Source: Ectobacillus funiculus (GTDB taxonomy: Bacteria; Bacillota; Bacilli; Bacillales; Bacillaceae_G). Taken from it: 64,000 nt of DNA. The stretch spans positions 1 through 64,000 of the forward strand of contig NZ_SCFM01000025.1 in NCBI RefSeq assembly GCF_004138295.1. The letters run 5' to 3'. A program made the position numbers and the translations under genes. Within the stretch, counting starts at the first letter, position 1. The number at the start of each line of letters is the position of its first letter. This document shows positions 19,342-27,161 of this stretch, piece after piece. The notes under the pieces were generated by a model, which was not told the DNA's origin, did no database searches, and was given only the letters and a program-made list of their open reading frames with translations.

Positions 19342-21621
19342 ATGAAATTCGCCGTCTATAACGGAAAAGAAATCAATCTACAATACTTTCCACGGGAAAG
19401 CTTTCAAATACTATACGAGGCAAGCCGGCTCGGCGAGGTCTTATGCGCACACTGCGGTGAATCTGTCCATTTATATCTCGGCATTCGGCAGCAGCCATAT
19501 TTTTTTCATATCGCTTCAAATAGTACATTCTCCTGCGAGACAGCCGATCATGCACGGCTGCAAGTAAAACAAGCGGAATTGGCCTCTGTCGGTTCCCATA
19601 CAGAGCAAGGCGGCTTTCGGATTCCTAAATCCCGCCCTGTTTCTAACAATAATATTGTCTCAGTTTGGAAACAAACACAGGTTGTAAAAGGAATCTCAAA
19701 CTTTGCGAAGCATCGCGAGCGCAAAATGTACTCTATTTTAAATGAAGATCAATTCCCGCTCGACTCCACGCAGTACGAAGCGGTTACGCATACAGAAGGA
19801 CCTCTTTTAATTCTTGCCGGTGCAGGCAGTGGAAAAACACGTGTGCTAACAGCGCGTACCGCATATATGATTCAAGAGAAACAAATTGATCCAAAATCCA
19901 TTATGCTCGTAACCTTTACAACGAAGGCAGCACAAGAAATGAAGAGCCGTTTGCTTCGTTTTTCTAGTCTCTCTCCTGCTATTGTGCATTCACTCGTTGT
20001 CGGAACATTCCATAGCATCTTTTATAAAATACTGCTGCATCACGATGGAGAGCGTTGGTCACCGCAGCGTCTTCTCAAGCATGAATGGATGATTGACCGT
20101 ATGCTAAAGGAAGCTGGCGCGGAGCTTAGCCTAGATGAAAAGGAATTCCCATATGACCAGGCTGCTCAGCAAATCGGGTATTGGAAAAATACACTTACTC
20201 ACCACGATGCTGTAAAACCCAAGTCGGACTGGGAGGAAAAAGCGCTTTATTTGTACAAGCGGTATGAAGAGATGAAAAAAGAACGGGGCACGTTTGATTT
20301 TGACGACATGCTGCAGGGCTGCTACGAGCTGCTCAAGACAAATGAAGCGCTGCTCATGCGCTATCAAGGGCGATTCCGCTACTTCCTCATTGATGAATAT
20401 CAGGACGTCAACAAGGTACAGTACGAGATTATGCGTATGCTATCACAACATACAAATAACTTGTGCGTTGTCGGCGATGATGATCAATCCGTGTACGCGT
20501 TTCGCGGCAGCGACCCAATGTTTATCCTGCATTTCGACCGTGATTACCCGGATGCAGCTGTTGTAACACTTAACCAAAATTACCGCTCCTCCCACAGCAT
20601 CGTCACGACGGCCAATAAAGTCATCACCTTAAACAAGAATCGTCGTGAAAAGCAAATGGAGGCGCAATTCCAATCAGCCTCGCAGCCAGCTTTTTTCTTC
20701 CCTTACGATGAGGAAGAAGAAGCAACAATGATTGTAACAGATATACAAGAGCGGCTCGCAAATGGCGCACAGCCATCAGACTTTGCCGTATTGTACCGAA
20801 CGAATTCAGCAGCTCGTGCAATCTTTGAACGATTAACGGAATCGGATATTCCGTTTGTCATTGATCGTGATTCGCACTCATTTTACGAACGACGCATCGT
20901 GCGCAGTCTATTGGCGTATTTGCGACTAAGTCTCAACGAAGACGACGAAATTGCGATGAGCGATTTGCTGACAGCACTTTTTCTCAAGCAAGCCGTTATG
21001 CAGGACTTAAAGGCAACGAGCATTTTAGAGGATTGCACGCTTGTCCGCGCACTCGGTAAAGTGCAAAACATTCACTCGTTCCAGCAAAAAAAACTGCAAA
21101 AAATCGCCCCGATGTTTCGGAAGCTAACAAACTTGTCACCGCTGGCCGCAATCGAAATGATTGAAAAAGAAATGGGATTTGCTGACTTTGTGAAGAAGCG
21201 CGGCAATGAAGGAAACGCAATCGAAAAAGGCTCTGATGATATTCGGGACTTAAAGGTTGTTGCGCGGAAATTTACAACGATTCTTGCCCTTCTCGCTCAC
21301 GCTGACCATATCACGCGCATCACGGCAGATATGAAAAAACGAAGCGCTGCACCCGGCAATGCAGTGCAGCTTCTGACCATTCATCGATCAAAAGGGCTGG
21401 AGTATGAGCAGGTGTACTTACTTGGAGCGGTTGACGGCTCGCTGCCGCATGACTTTGCACTGGAATCATTTCGTGAAGGAAACAGCGCTCCGCTTGAGGA
21501 GGAACGCCGGCTCACCTACGTCGCCATGACACGCGCGAAGGAATCGCTGTATGTATCGGTTCCAAGCATGCGACGCGGCCGGACTGCTTACCCGTCAAGA
21601 TTTATTAAAACGTTGTTATAA
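19342..21621 (+). CDS. yjcD: UvrD/PcrA-like ATP-dependent DNA helicase YjcD
   Basis: 759 residues, the same size as B. subtilis YjcD. Superfamily 1A helicase motifs are all visible: Walker A LAGAGSGKTR (about 158-167), Ia FTTKAAQEM, II YFLIDEYQDVN, III GDDDQSVYAFRGSD, IV NYRSS, V TIHRSKGLEYEQV and VI YVAMTRAKE. It differs from PcrA by an N-terminal extension of about 140 residues with a Cys pair (CAHCGESVHLYLG) and a following FFHIAS that resemble the CoiA N-terminal domain. A strong AAAGGGGGTG site precedes the ATG. Role probably in DNA repair or recombination; not established. Confidence 0.93.
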   Translation: MKFAVYNGKEINLQYFPRESFQILYEASRLGEVLCAHCGESVHLYLGIRQQPYFFHIASNSTFSCETADHARLQVKQAELASVGSHTEQGGFRIPKSRPVSNNNIVSVWKQTQVVKGISNFAKHRERKMYSILNEDQFPLDSTQYEAVTHTEGPLLILAGAGSGKTRVLTARTAYMIQEKQIDPKSIMLVTFTTKAAQEMKSRLLRFSSLSPAIVHSLVVGTFHSIFYKILLHHDGERWSPQRLLKHEWMIDRMLKEAGAELSLDEKEFPYDQAAQQIGYWKNTLTHHDAVKPKSDWEEKALYLYKRYEEMKKERGTFDFDDMLQGCYELLKTNEALLMRYQGRFRYFLIDEYQDVNKVQYEIMRMLSQHTNNLCVVGDDDQSVYAFRGSDPMFILHFDRDYPDAAVVTLNQNYRSSHSIVTTANKVITLNKNRREKQMEAQFQSASQPAFFFPYDEEEEATMIVTDIQERLANGAQPSDFAVLYRTNSAARAIFERLTESDIPFVIDRDSHSFYERRIVRSLLAYLRLSLNEDDEIAMSDLLTALFLKQAVMQDLKATSILEDCTLVRALGKVQNIHSFQQKKLQKIAPMFRKLTNLSPLAAIEMIEKEMGFADFVKKRGNEGNAIEKGSDDIRDLKVVARKFTTILALLAHADHITRITADMKKRSAAPGNAVQLLTIHRSKGLEYEQVYLLGAVDGSLPHDFALESFREGNSAPLEEERRLTYVAMTRAKESLYVSVPSMRRGRTAYPSRFIKTLL

Positions 21622-21626
21622 AAGAT

Positions 21627-21760
21627 AAAGAAAACTCGCCGATTGGCAAGCCCTGTTCTTGGGCGAAGACAGAGGCGTAGTTGCACTTATACTGTATTCC
21701 TAAAATTTCCGACTACGTCGAATTCGCGCCTAGCTGGAAATTTATACGTTCTTACAGTAT
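21627..21760 (+). repeat. Dispersed structured repeat, copy E (full)
   Basis: Shows the alternative pairing set: TATACTGTA with TACAGTATA, and AAATTTCC with GGAAATTT. Both pairs differ from copy A in a compensatory way. Confidence 0.9.
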
Positions 21761-21798
21761 AAAGAAAGCAGAGCGACCGGCAGCTCTGCTTTCTTTAT
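21761..21798. terminator. Bidirectional terminator between yjcD and the Gln-rich gene
   Basis: AAAGAAAGCAGAGC and GCTCTGCTTTCTTT flank an 8-base loop, with T-rich ends on both strands. The 3' end of the minus-strand gene lies inside it. Confidence 0.8.
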
Positions 21799-21965
21799 TG
21801 ACCTTGTTGATTTTGCTGGTCATCTTGTACCATCTTCTTTTTATTACCACAGCCGCAGCCTTTTTTCTTTGTATACCCCTGCTGCTGCATCGCTTGCTTC
21901 TGTTGCATTGCCTGCTGTTGCATCTGATAATATTGCCATTGATTGAAACCAGAACCGTTGTTCAT
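21795..21965 (-). CDS. Gln-rich miniprotein, possibly coat-associated
   Basis: 56 residues (starts MNNGSGFNQWQYYQMQQQ, ends QQNQQGQ). Rich in Gln, with a basic Cys cluster KKKGCGCGNKKK in the middle. A strong GAGGGGGAG site sits 5 bases before the ATG, and the gene ends in a good terminator, so I consider it real. Composition resembles small Bacillus spore-coat proteins, and the neighbours (yjcA, exsY-like, cotO-like) are sporulation genes. Function is unknown. Confidence 0.7.
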   Translation of the reverse strand: MNNGSGFNQWQYYQMQQQAMQQKQAMQQQGYTKKKGCGCGNKKKMVQDDQQNQQGQ

Positions 21966-22038
21966 AGCATCTCCCCCTCATCTTTTAAGTTGTAGTCTAT
22001 TCAGTATATGAATACACCCCGGCTCTAGTTCACCTATT

Positions 22039-22398
22039 TTATTCGTCTATCAGCTTGCCAACGATTGTTTCAATTACAGCTGCTATACCAGCAATCGCCA
22101 GCAAAAATACGAGTGGTTCAGCAAGCTTGGGCGCCCAATAATACAAAAGCAATAAAAAAGCTGTCATCCATACACCCGTACACCAATAACAGCTCAGCAA
22201 CTCCCCAATCCATTTTTGCAAGCCGCTTCCTTTTATTTTCGTATATGTAACCAGAGAGCCATCTTCCTCTGGCACTTCCAATTCCTCAATAAAAGGGGCC
22301 CGCAGAAATTTTGTAATTTTATCGTAAACAATTAATCTCGTTAATCGAAACGAAGCAAATGAAAGCAAAACAAGCAAAAACCAATTGTTTAAAAGCAT
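22039..22398 (-). CDS. yjcA: DUF1360 sporulation-associated membrane protein YjcA
   Basis: 119 residues of the DUF1360 family. It has an N-terminal hydrophobic segment (NNWFLLVLLSFASFRLTRLI), the conserved YDKITKFLRAPFIEE, a Cys pair in LLSCYWCTGVW, and C-terminal transmembrane stretches. B. subtilis YjcA is listed as a sporulation protein of unknown mechanism. Ribosome site AGAGGTGGG. Confidence 0.85.
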   Translation of the reverse strand: MLLNNWFLLVLLSFASFRLTRLIVYDKITKFLRAPFIEELEVPEEDGSLVTYTKIKGSGLQKWIGELLSCYWCTGVWMTAFLLLLYYWAPKLAEPLVFLLAIAGIAAVIETIVGKLIDE

Positions 22399-22520
22399 CC
22401 TCCCACCTCTTCCACCGTATGCCCATTTCTAAAAAATCAACGTTCATGCAGTAACCGAACGTACTCCAAATCAATATCTTATTACTGTAAACCAAAACTC
22501 AATTATAAGGAGTGAAATCA

Positions 22521-23054
22521 ATGAGTTGCAATGATAAAAACAATCATGAATACGACTCCAACTGCGTAGCTGATATACTAAAATTTATTGCTGAACTACA
22601 AGATTGTGCAACAGGCCCTACTACTTCTGGATGTGCTACATCCTGCGAAATGCCTTTCCTTGGAGCAAACCCTGCCATGCCGGTAGCAAACACTCGCCCT
22701 GTTGTTATCAAACCAAAAGGATGCTGCGACAACTTTACCGCAAATTTCTTTTTACCAGGACCGGGCCCAGTAGGTACATTTATTAGCGGATCTACTGAAA
22801 TCTTCCGGGTAGAAAGTGTAGATAGCTCCTGCGCAGTACTACGACCACTAACTGTAAAAAGAGGTTCTGCTGCTCCTCTTGGGAATACCGTTACATTCAT
22901 GGACGTATTCGGGCCAACAGCAGTGCCGGGCGAACCTACACCGACAGTGCCACAAGTAGGCACCCTAGTTGCTACAAGCTCTTGTATTACAGTTGATTTA
23001 GAGTACTTCAGTTCTGTCCAATGCTTACCAGATGTAAATATTCCTGGTGTATAA
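22521..23054 (+). CDS. Exosporium/coat protein of the ExsY/CotZ/CotY family
   Basis: 177 residues, Cys-rich. It follows the ExsY/CotZ pattern: MSCNDKN..., CVADILKFIAELQDC, CEMPFLGANP, FRVESVDSSCAVLRPL and a C-terminal CITVDLEYFSSVQCLPDVNI. These proteins self-assemble into the cross-linked basal layer of the exosporium. The ATG at 22521 is chosen because AAGGAG ends 8 bases before it; a GTG at 22512 overlaps that site. Only one such gene is seen here, whereas B. cereus has exsY and cotZ, so I cannot say which paralogue it is. Confidence 0.93.
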   Translation: MSCNDKNNHEYDSNCVADILKFIAELQDCATGPTTSGCATSCEMPFLGANPAMPVANTRPVVIKPKGCCDNFTANFFLPGPGPVGTFISGSTEIFRVESVDSSCAVLRPLTVKRGSAAPLGNTVTFMDVFGPTAVPGEPTPTVPQVGTLVATSSCITVDLEYFSSVQCLPDVNIPGV

Positions 23055-23078
23055 ATGAATGTAAACTCAAAAAACATG

Positions 23079-23103
23079 AGGTGGTAGGCTACTACCACCT
23101 TTT
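23079..23103 (+). terminator. Terminator after the exsY/cotZ-like gene
   Basis: AGGTGGTAG-GCTA-CTACCACCTTTT; its other strand could also serve the convergent cotO-like gene poorly. Confidence 0.75.
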
Positions 23104-23109
23104 ACATAT

Positions 23110-24123
23110 TTACGTCCCAATCATTTGGATGGATAGAATATCTTTAATATCAACCATTACGTCTTTTAACTTTGCTGGAGCTTTAATTTTGATTATCCCA
23201 CCTTCATAGGATTTAATATAGCCTATATAGGAGGACTGTTTTGTTCGTATATAACATCTTATTTCCGGAATGTAATGGGGCCGATTTAATAAATAATCGA
23301 TTTTTTCCTCATTATTCATCTCCCTAAAAGACATGGCTTGCCATTTATTTTTTACTGGCTCTTCATGGTTCATTTCTGGTTCATTTATAATCTCCTGTTC
23401 TTCTTCTGCATGTCCTTCTACCTTCACTGCATTCTCATGGATTGCTTCTGCTTCTTCCTCGGATTCCATCTTAGTTTCTTTATCTTCAGCTACATCGTTG
23501 TGAATCGCTGCTGACTCCTCTTGAGCTCCTTCTGCTTGCTCTTGCTCCTCAACGACAACTTGGTGAGCTGCTTCTGTCTCCTGATACTCGACTGTAATTC
23601 CGCGAATCTCCTCTTCTTGAGATTCCATTGTACCTTCTTGAGCTCCTTCTGCTTGCTCTTGCTCCTCAACGACAGCTTGGTGAGCTGCTTCTGTCTCTTG
23701 ATACTCGACTGTAATTCCGCGAATCTCCTCTTCTTGAGGTTCCATTGTACCTTCTTGAGCTTCTTCTGCTTGCTCTTGCTCCCCAACGACAGCTTGGTAA
23801 ACTGCTTCTGTCTCCTGATACTCGACTGCAATTCCGTGAATCATCTCTTCTTGAGATTCCATTGTACTTTCTTGAGCTGCTTCTGTTTGCTCCTGAACTG
23901 CACCTTTGTGAATCGCTACCGGATCCTGAGGCTCAATTGAAGCTTCTTTTTCATTGATTGCTAATGTTTCATCGATTTGTTGTTTTATATGATTTTCGTT
24001 TTCTTTTACATCTTTTTTGACGACGAAGGTTTGCTGCATTTGATGCTTCACGGCTTTAAAATCTGGTTGCGCAATATATAGTAAGGGTAAATCGCTCACT
24101 TGCCTTTTTTGCTTGCGCTCCAT
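23110..24123 (-). CDS. cotO: Spore coat protein CotO-like, with expanded Glu-rich repeats
   Basis: 337 residues. The N-terminus LPLLYIAQPDFKAVKHQMQQ and the C-terminus MSFREMNNEEKIDYLLNRPHYIPEIRC ... IKIKAPAKLKDVMVDIKDIL match the CotO pattern. CotO in Bacillus is a coat/exosporium morphogenetic protein. The middle, about residues 50-270, is an acidic Gln/Glu-rich region with 39-residue tandem repeats (IRGITVEYQETEAAHQ is typical). I place the start at ATG 24123, 7 bases after GGAGGT; the longer frame starts 7 codons upstream. Confidence 0.85.
   Translation of the reverse strand: MERKQKRQVSDLPLLYIAQPDFKAVKHQMQQTFVVKKDVKENENHIKQQIDETLAINEKEASIEPQDPVAIHKGAVQEQTEAAQESTMESQEEMIHGIAVEYQETEAVYQAVVGEQEQAEEAQEGTMEPQEEEIRGITVEYQETEAAHQAVVEEQEQAEGAQEGTMESQEEEIRGITVEYQETEAAHQVVVEEQEQAEGAQEESAAIHNDVAEDKETKMESEEEAEAIHENAVKVEGHAEEEQEIINEPEMNHEEPVKNKWQAMSFREMNNEEKIDYLLNRPHYIPEIRCYIRTKQSSYIGYIKSYEGGIIKIKAPAKLKDVMVDIKDILSIQMIGT
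23540..23890 (-). repeat. 117-bp tandem repeats inside the cotO-like gene
   Basis: The string gatactcgac recurs at 23583, 23700 and 23817, exactly 117 bp apart (39 codons). The two inner copies are almost the same at DNA level, the outer one has diverged. Confidence 0.9.
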
Positions 24124-24598
24124 TGCCAGTACCTCCATTCCCATGAATCCGTTATACTAGCATTATATTCATAAATTTTGGAAATTTGCTTATTAATTTT
24201 CTTGACCCTGTTATGTAGCTTATATCATCTTATAATTTATATAAGTCTTACTTAATTTTCTTACAAGCCCTAATCCAATAAACATAGCAATTTAAAAGGT
24301 AGTTATGTCGAGAAATTAAATAGAATGTATATAGTATCTATCCTAGCAAATGAACAATGCCACTTAGAAATTACTCCGTTAACACATTATCACGTTATAT
24401 ACGAATACTATCTTTCTCTTCTTTTCTTATGAAGCCTTCCATCATTATGCCTCATCCGTCTCTCCTCAAGACTGATCCAATGCCCTTTCTTCATTTTTTA
24501 GACAAGTTCCCATTTTTCCAAAAATAGGGACTTGTCTATATCAATTAAACAGGACAATTCATTTAATATACAGAAGAAATTAAAAAGGAGTGAACAAA
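24124..24598. other. Divergent intergenic region of the coat genes
   Basis: No gene. AT-rich, with an imperfect hairpin at 24502-24539 (GACAAGTTCCC facing GGGACTTGTC). It must hold the divergent promoters of the cotO-like and exsF-like genes; I could not place them with confidence. Confidence 0.5.
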
Positions 24599-25081
24599 TT
24601 GTCTGATTCTTTCGAATGCAGAGCTTTTCCACCTAATTTTCCACCACAAGTGCCTATGCATGCATTTGTATTTGCTGACGCTGATCTACCATTGCCTCGT
24701 GGTACCCGGACTATAGTACCTTTTGCTAACCCCCTACTTTTGAGTGAAGCAACTTCCACAGGTGCAGGAATAACTGTTTTGGAAGCGGGAGTATATCGAG
24801 TTCAATATGATATAACTTTGACCTTTGACGGGCCTGGAAACTATGACTTCGGTGTGGGAATAACTACTGATGGTATTACTAATCTAACTGCTTCAACAGC
24901 TAGAAGGGCTGGAGAGTTTTCAGGTGTTACTGCCCCAACTTTGGTCGACCAATTAAATAAGACTGTTATTGTACAGGTAGCTGGGCCTACAACTTTTTCC
25001 GTCATAGTAACTAATAACTCTACTGGTGCAGGAGTTGAGCGCATTCAGCTCGCTTCATTAAGCGTAACAAAAGTCGCTTAG
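24599..25081 (+). CDS. ExsF/BxpB-like exosporium protein
   Basis: 160 residues. The start is the TTG at 24599, 8 bases after AAGGAG; a GTG at 24590 lies within that site. The sequence begins MSDSFECRAFPPNFPP and continues into a beta-jelly-roll of the BclA C-terminal/ExsF type, with GAGITVLEAGVYRVQYDITL and a C-terminal RIQLASLSVTKVA. In B. cereus ExsFA/BxpB sits in the exosporium basal layer and holds the BclA nap. Similarity is by eye and moderate, so the paralogue is left open. Confidence 0.78.
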   Translation: MSDSFECRAFPPNFPPQVPMHAFVFADADLPLPRGTRTIVPFANPLLLSEATSTGAGITVLEAGVYRVQYDITLTFDGPGNYDFGVGITTDGITNLTASTARRAGEFSGVTAPTLVDQLNKTVIVQVAGPTTFSVIVTNNSTGAGVERIQLASLSVTKVA

Positions 25082-25093
25082 TTCCTAAACAAC

Positions 25094-25127
25094 AAACGTG
25101 AGGGGAATCTCCTCCCCACACGTTTAT
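25094..25127 (+). terminator. Terminator after the exsF/bxpB-like gene
   Basis: AACGTGAGGGGA and TCCCCACACGTT enclose a short loop, followed by TATATGG. Confidence 0.65.
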
Positions 25128-25347
25128 ATGGTTTACAATTCATACTAAACAAGCACCTTATTTATGCTCACGTTATATATTAATTGGGTCACCATCATGA
25201 TAGTCTATCTTCATTCCTATGGTTAATTAGAGTCTATCATAGGGTATTAGGAAACAGACGTTTTTATGTACAATTTTTGCATGAAAATGAGTTTTGCGAC
25301 GCTCTCGTTTTAATAAAAAGAAGGTTTTTAACTAGATTCTCTTCTGC

Positions 25348-25375
25348 ACCGATGTGTAGCTACTAACATATAGTA
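25348..25375 (+). promoter_or_regulatory. Sigma-K-like promoter
   Basis: AC at 25348-25349, 17 bases, then CATATAGTA, matching AC-N16/17-CATANNNTA. It lies 50 bp upstream of the 69-residue gene and fits late mother-cell expression. Confidence 0.6.
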
Positions 25376-25424
25376 TATTGTTAGTCTTTCAATACTAATT
25401 TAATTAATAAGGGGGGATATTTCT

Positions 25425-25634
25425 ATGGCATGTACAGGAAGCGATATATTCCTACCGGGAGATCTTGTAAGGGTTGTAACAACCACTAATGATTTTATCG
25501 CTATATTTATACAATTCAATCCAGTGAAACTCCACGTTACAGTAGAAATCGTGAATCCGATCACTGGAAGTGGCGGTTTTACGGCTCCTATGGTTCTTCG
25601 CTGTGACGAGCTTATGAGCATAACTCCTGCGTAG
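25425..25634 (+). CDS. Orphan 69-residue beta-rich protein, likely spore surface
   Basis: I do not recognise this protein. It begins MACTGSDIFLPGDLVRVVTT and ends APMVLRCDELMSITPA, with alternating hydrophobic beta-strand-like residues and two Cys. A very strong AAGGGGGGAT ribosome site lies 8 bases before the ATG and a sigma-K-like promoter lies upstream. It sits 9 bases ahead of a CgeB-like glycosyltransferase, perhaps as one transcription unit. It might be the substrate or a structural partner of that enzyme (inference). Confidence 0.7.
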   Translation: MACTGSDIFLPGDLVRVVTTTNDFIAIFIQFNPVKLHVTVEIVNPITGSGGFTAPMVLRCDELMSITPA

Positions 25635-25642
25635 GAGAGGAA

Positions 25643-26644
25643 GTGATTATTCTGATTAATGGATTGAGGTTGAAACTACTATACATCTCTTCTGGCTACT
25701 CAGGTATTTACGATTATCTGAATCAAAGCATTAAGGATGAATTAAGCAGCAATCGTTATGAATGGGTTCACTTTCATCCATTAGAACGCATGGAGAAGCT
25801 AAAGTCTATCGTTACCACTTTTCAACCAAAGGTCGCCCTGACATTGACAGGCGACCATCTTCCTATACAAACTATTCAGTTCTTAAAAGAACATGGTATT
25901 AGCTTAGTATGCTGGATGACTGAAGATCCTTTTTACATGGATAAGACGATGAAGCTTATTAATAACTTTGATTATGTTTTTACAATTGATAGTGGAGCTT
26001 TACGGCACTACCAACCCGTTCATCTAAATGCTTATCATTTACCATTAGGAACAAATCCTACTGTTTTTAAACCTCTGCCTGCGGGGAATATATACAAAAG
26101 TGATTTGCTTTTTGTAGGATACCCATACCCTACAAGGGTGGATCTTATCCATTTTCTTTTAGAAAATACTAACTATCAAATCACACTTATTGGAACAGCT
26201 TGGTATAATGCACTGCAAAGAGTATGGAGAAATAACCCAAGAGTTACGATAAAAGACACTTGGATTAAGCCACAGGAAGTTGTTTATTACTACAACGGAG
26301 CCAGCATTGTCTTAAATCCTCATCGAAGTCACAATTTCTTGCATAATCAAAATACACTTGGAGTTGTTAACGAAAGTATTAATAACCGAACATTTGATGT
26401 TGCAGCATGTGAGGCATTTCAATTAATAGAGGAAAAACCTGATCTTCGTTCTTTCTTTACTGAAGAAGAAATGGTATCCTACCAAGACTATGAAGATTGC
26501 TTACGGAAAATAGTTTTCTATATGGATAATGAAGAACAAAGACGGATAATCGCCCAAAGGGCTCGAAGAGTAGTCATAGAGAAGCATACGTTTCTCCATA
26601 GAGTTGAGACAATGATGGATATTATTCAAAAGGACGGATTATAA
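25643..26644 (+). CDS. CgeB-type spore glycosyltransferase
   Basis: 333 residues. The start is uncertain: GTG 25643 sits close to GGAGAGG, and the conserved part begins KLLYISSGYSGIYDYLNQSI. The family pattern continues with TGDHLPIQTIQFLKEHGI, CWMTEDPFY, HLPLGTNPTVFKP, LLFVGYPYPTR and the C-terminal donor-binding domain FDVAACEAFQLIEEKPDL. CgeB is a sigma-K-controlled spore-maturation protein of B. subtilis with a GT-B fold. Here it follows an orphan small protein and precedes the aminosugar pathway, so it probably adds sugar to a spore-surface protein or glycan. Confidence 0.87.
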   Translation: MIILINGLRLKLLYISSGYSGIYDYLNQSIKDELSSNRYEWVHFHPLERMEKLKSIVTTFQPKVALTLTGDHLPIQTIQFLKEHGISLVCWMTEDPFYMDKTMKLINNFDYVFTIDSGALRHYQPVHLNAYHLPLGTNPTVFKPLPAGNIYKSDLLFVGYPYPTRVDLIHFLLENTNYQITLIGTAWYNALQRVWRNNPRVTIKDTWIKPQEVVYYYNGASIVLNPHRSHNFLHNQNTLGVVNESINNRTFDVAACEAFQLIEEKPDLRSFFTEEEMVSYQDYEDCLRKIVFYMDNEEQRRIIAQRARRVVIEKHTFLHRVETMMDIIQKDGL

Positions 26645-27161
26645 ACCCCTTAACTTTGGGCAGGCTCTATCTCTTCTTGATGAGTCTGCCCAAAGTTCCG
26701 TTCGTACCTGTTATTACTGCTCGTTTCCATACCATCACCTTTACAGCGGCTTCCAACAAAACAGATAAATTTACTAGGCACGGATACATAAATGGATATA
26801 GCTGCACTTTGGAGATGAGCTAAATGACGACTACTCACTTCATTATATGAGCCTGTTTAATAGTTCACTTATGAACTCATGGGTTTACCGTCCAACTATG
26901 AGTCTTCGTTGTGATCAATTGTTTCATTTCCATCACTTCCCCTTTCCTTATCCAAGGTCAGCATAGAAACGATATACTAGTCCGTAAGTGTGTTAACATG
27001 TTAAAATCGCTTTATTAAGAATGAGCGATTTTATGGATAAAGTTAATAGAGTAGCCTATGGCAAAAAAGAGGTAAAGGCATACTGTAATAAGTAGAGGAG
27101 ACTTGCTTGGAAATAGAAATAGAAATAAAGACAAACTATATTTAAGTAAGAGGTGTAAACA
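26645..27161. other. Gene-free stretch, possible gene remnant
   Basis: After the inverted repeat no intact gene is seen. Around 26880-26930 one frame reads TMSLRCDQL, resembling PMVLRCDEL at the end of the 69-residue protein, so a decayed paralogue may lie here. A hairpin at 27003-27033 (AAAATCGCT facing AGCGATTTT) precedes the next operon. Confidence 0.4.
26649..26697 (+). terminator. Long inverted repeat after the CgeB-like gene
   Basis: AACTTTGGGCAGGCTC faces GAGTCTGCCCAAAGTT with one mismatch. No T run follows, so its role as terminator is uncertain. Confidence 0.5.

Noticed and set aside
22544-23098. 184-codon minus frame opposite the exsY/cotZ-like gene
   Set aside because: Shadow of a clearly recognised coding gene, no ribosome site.
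23521-23940. Plus-strand frame with LLLLNDSLV-type repeats
   Set aside because: Antisense of the acidic repeats of the cotO-like gene; periodicity is inherited from them.
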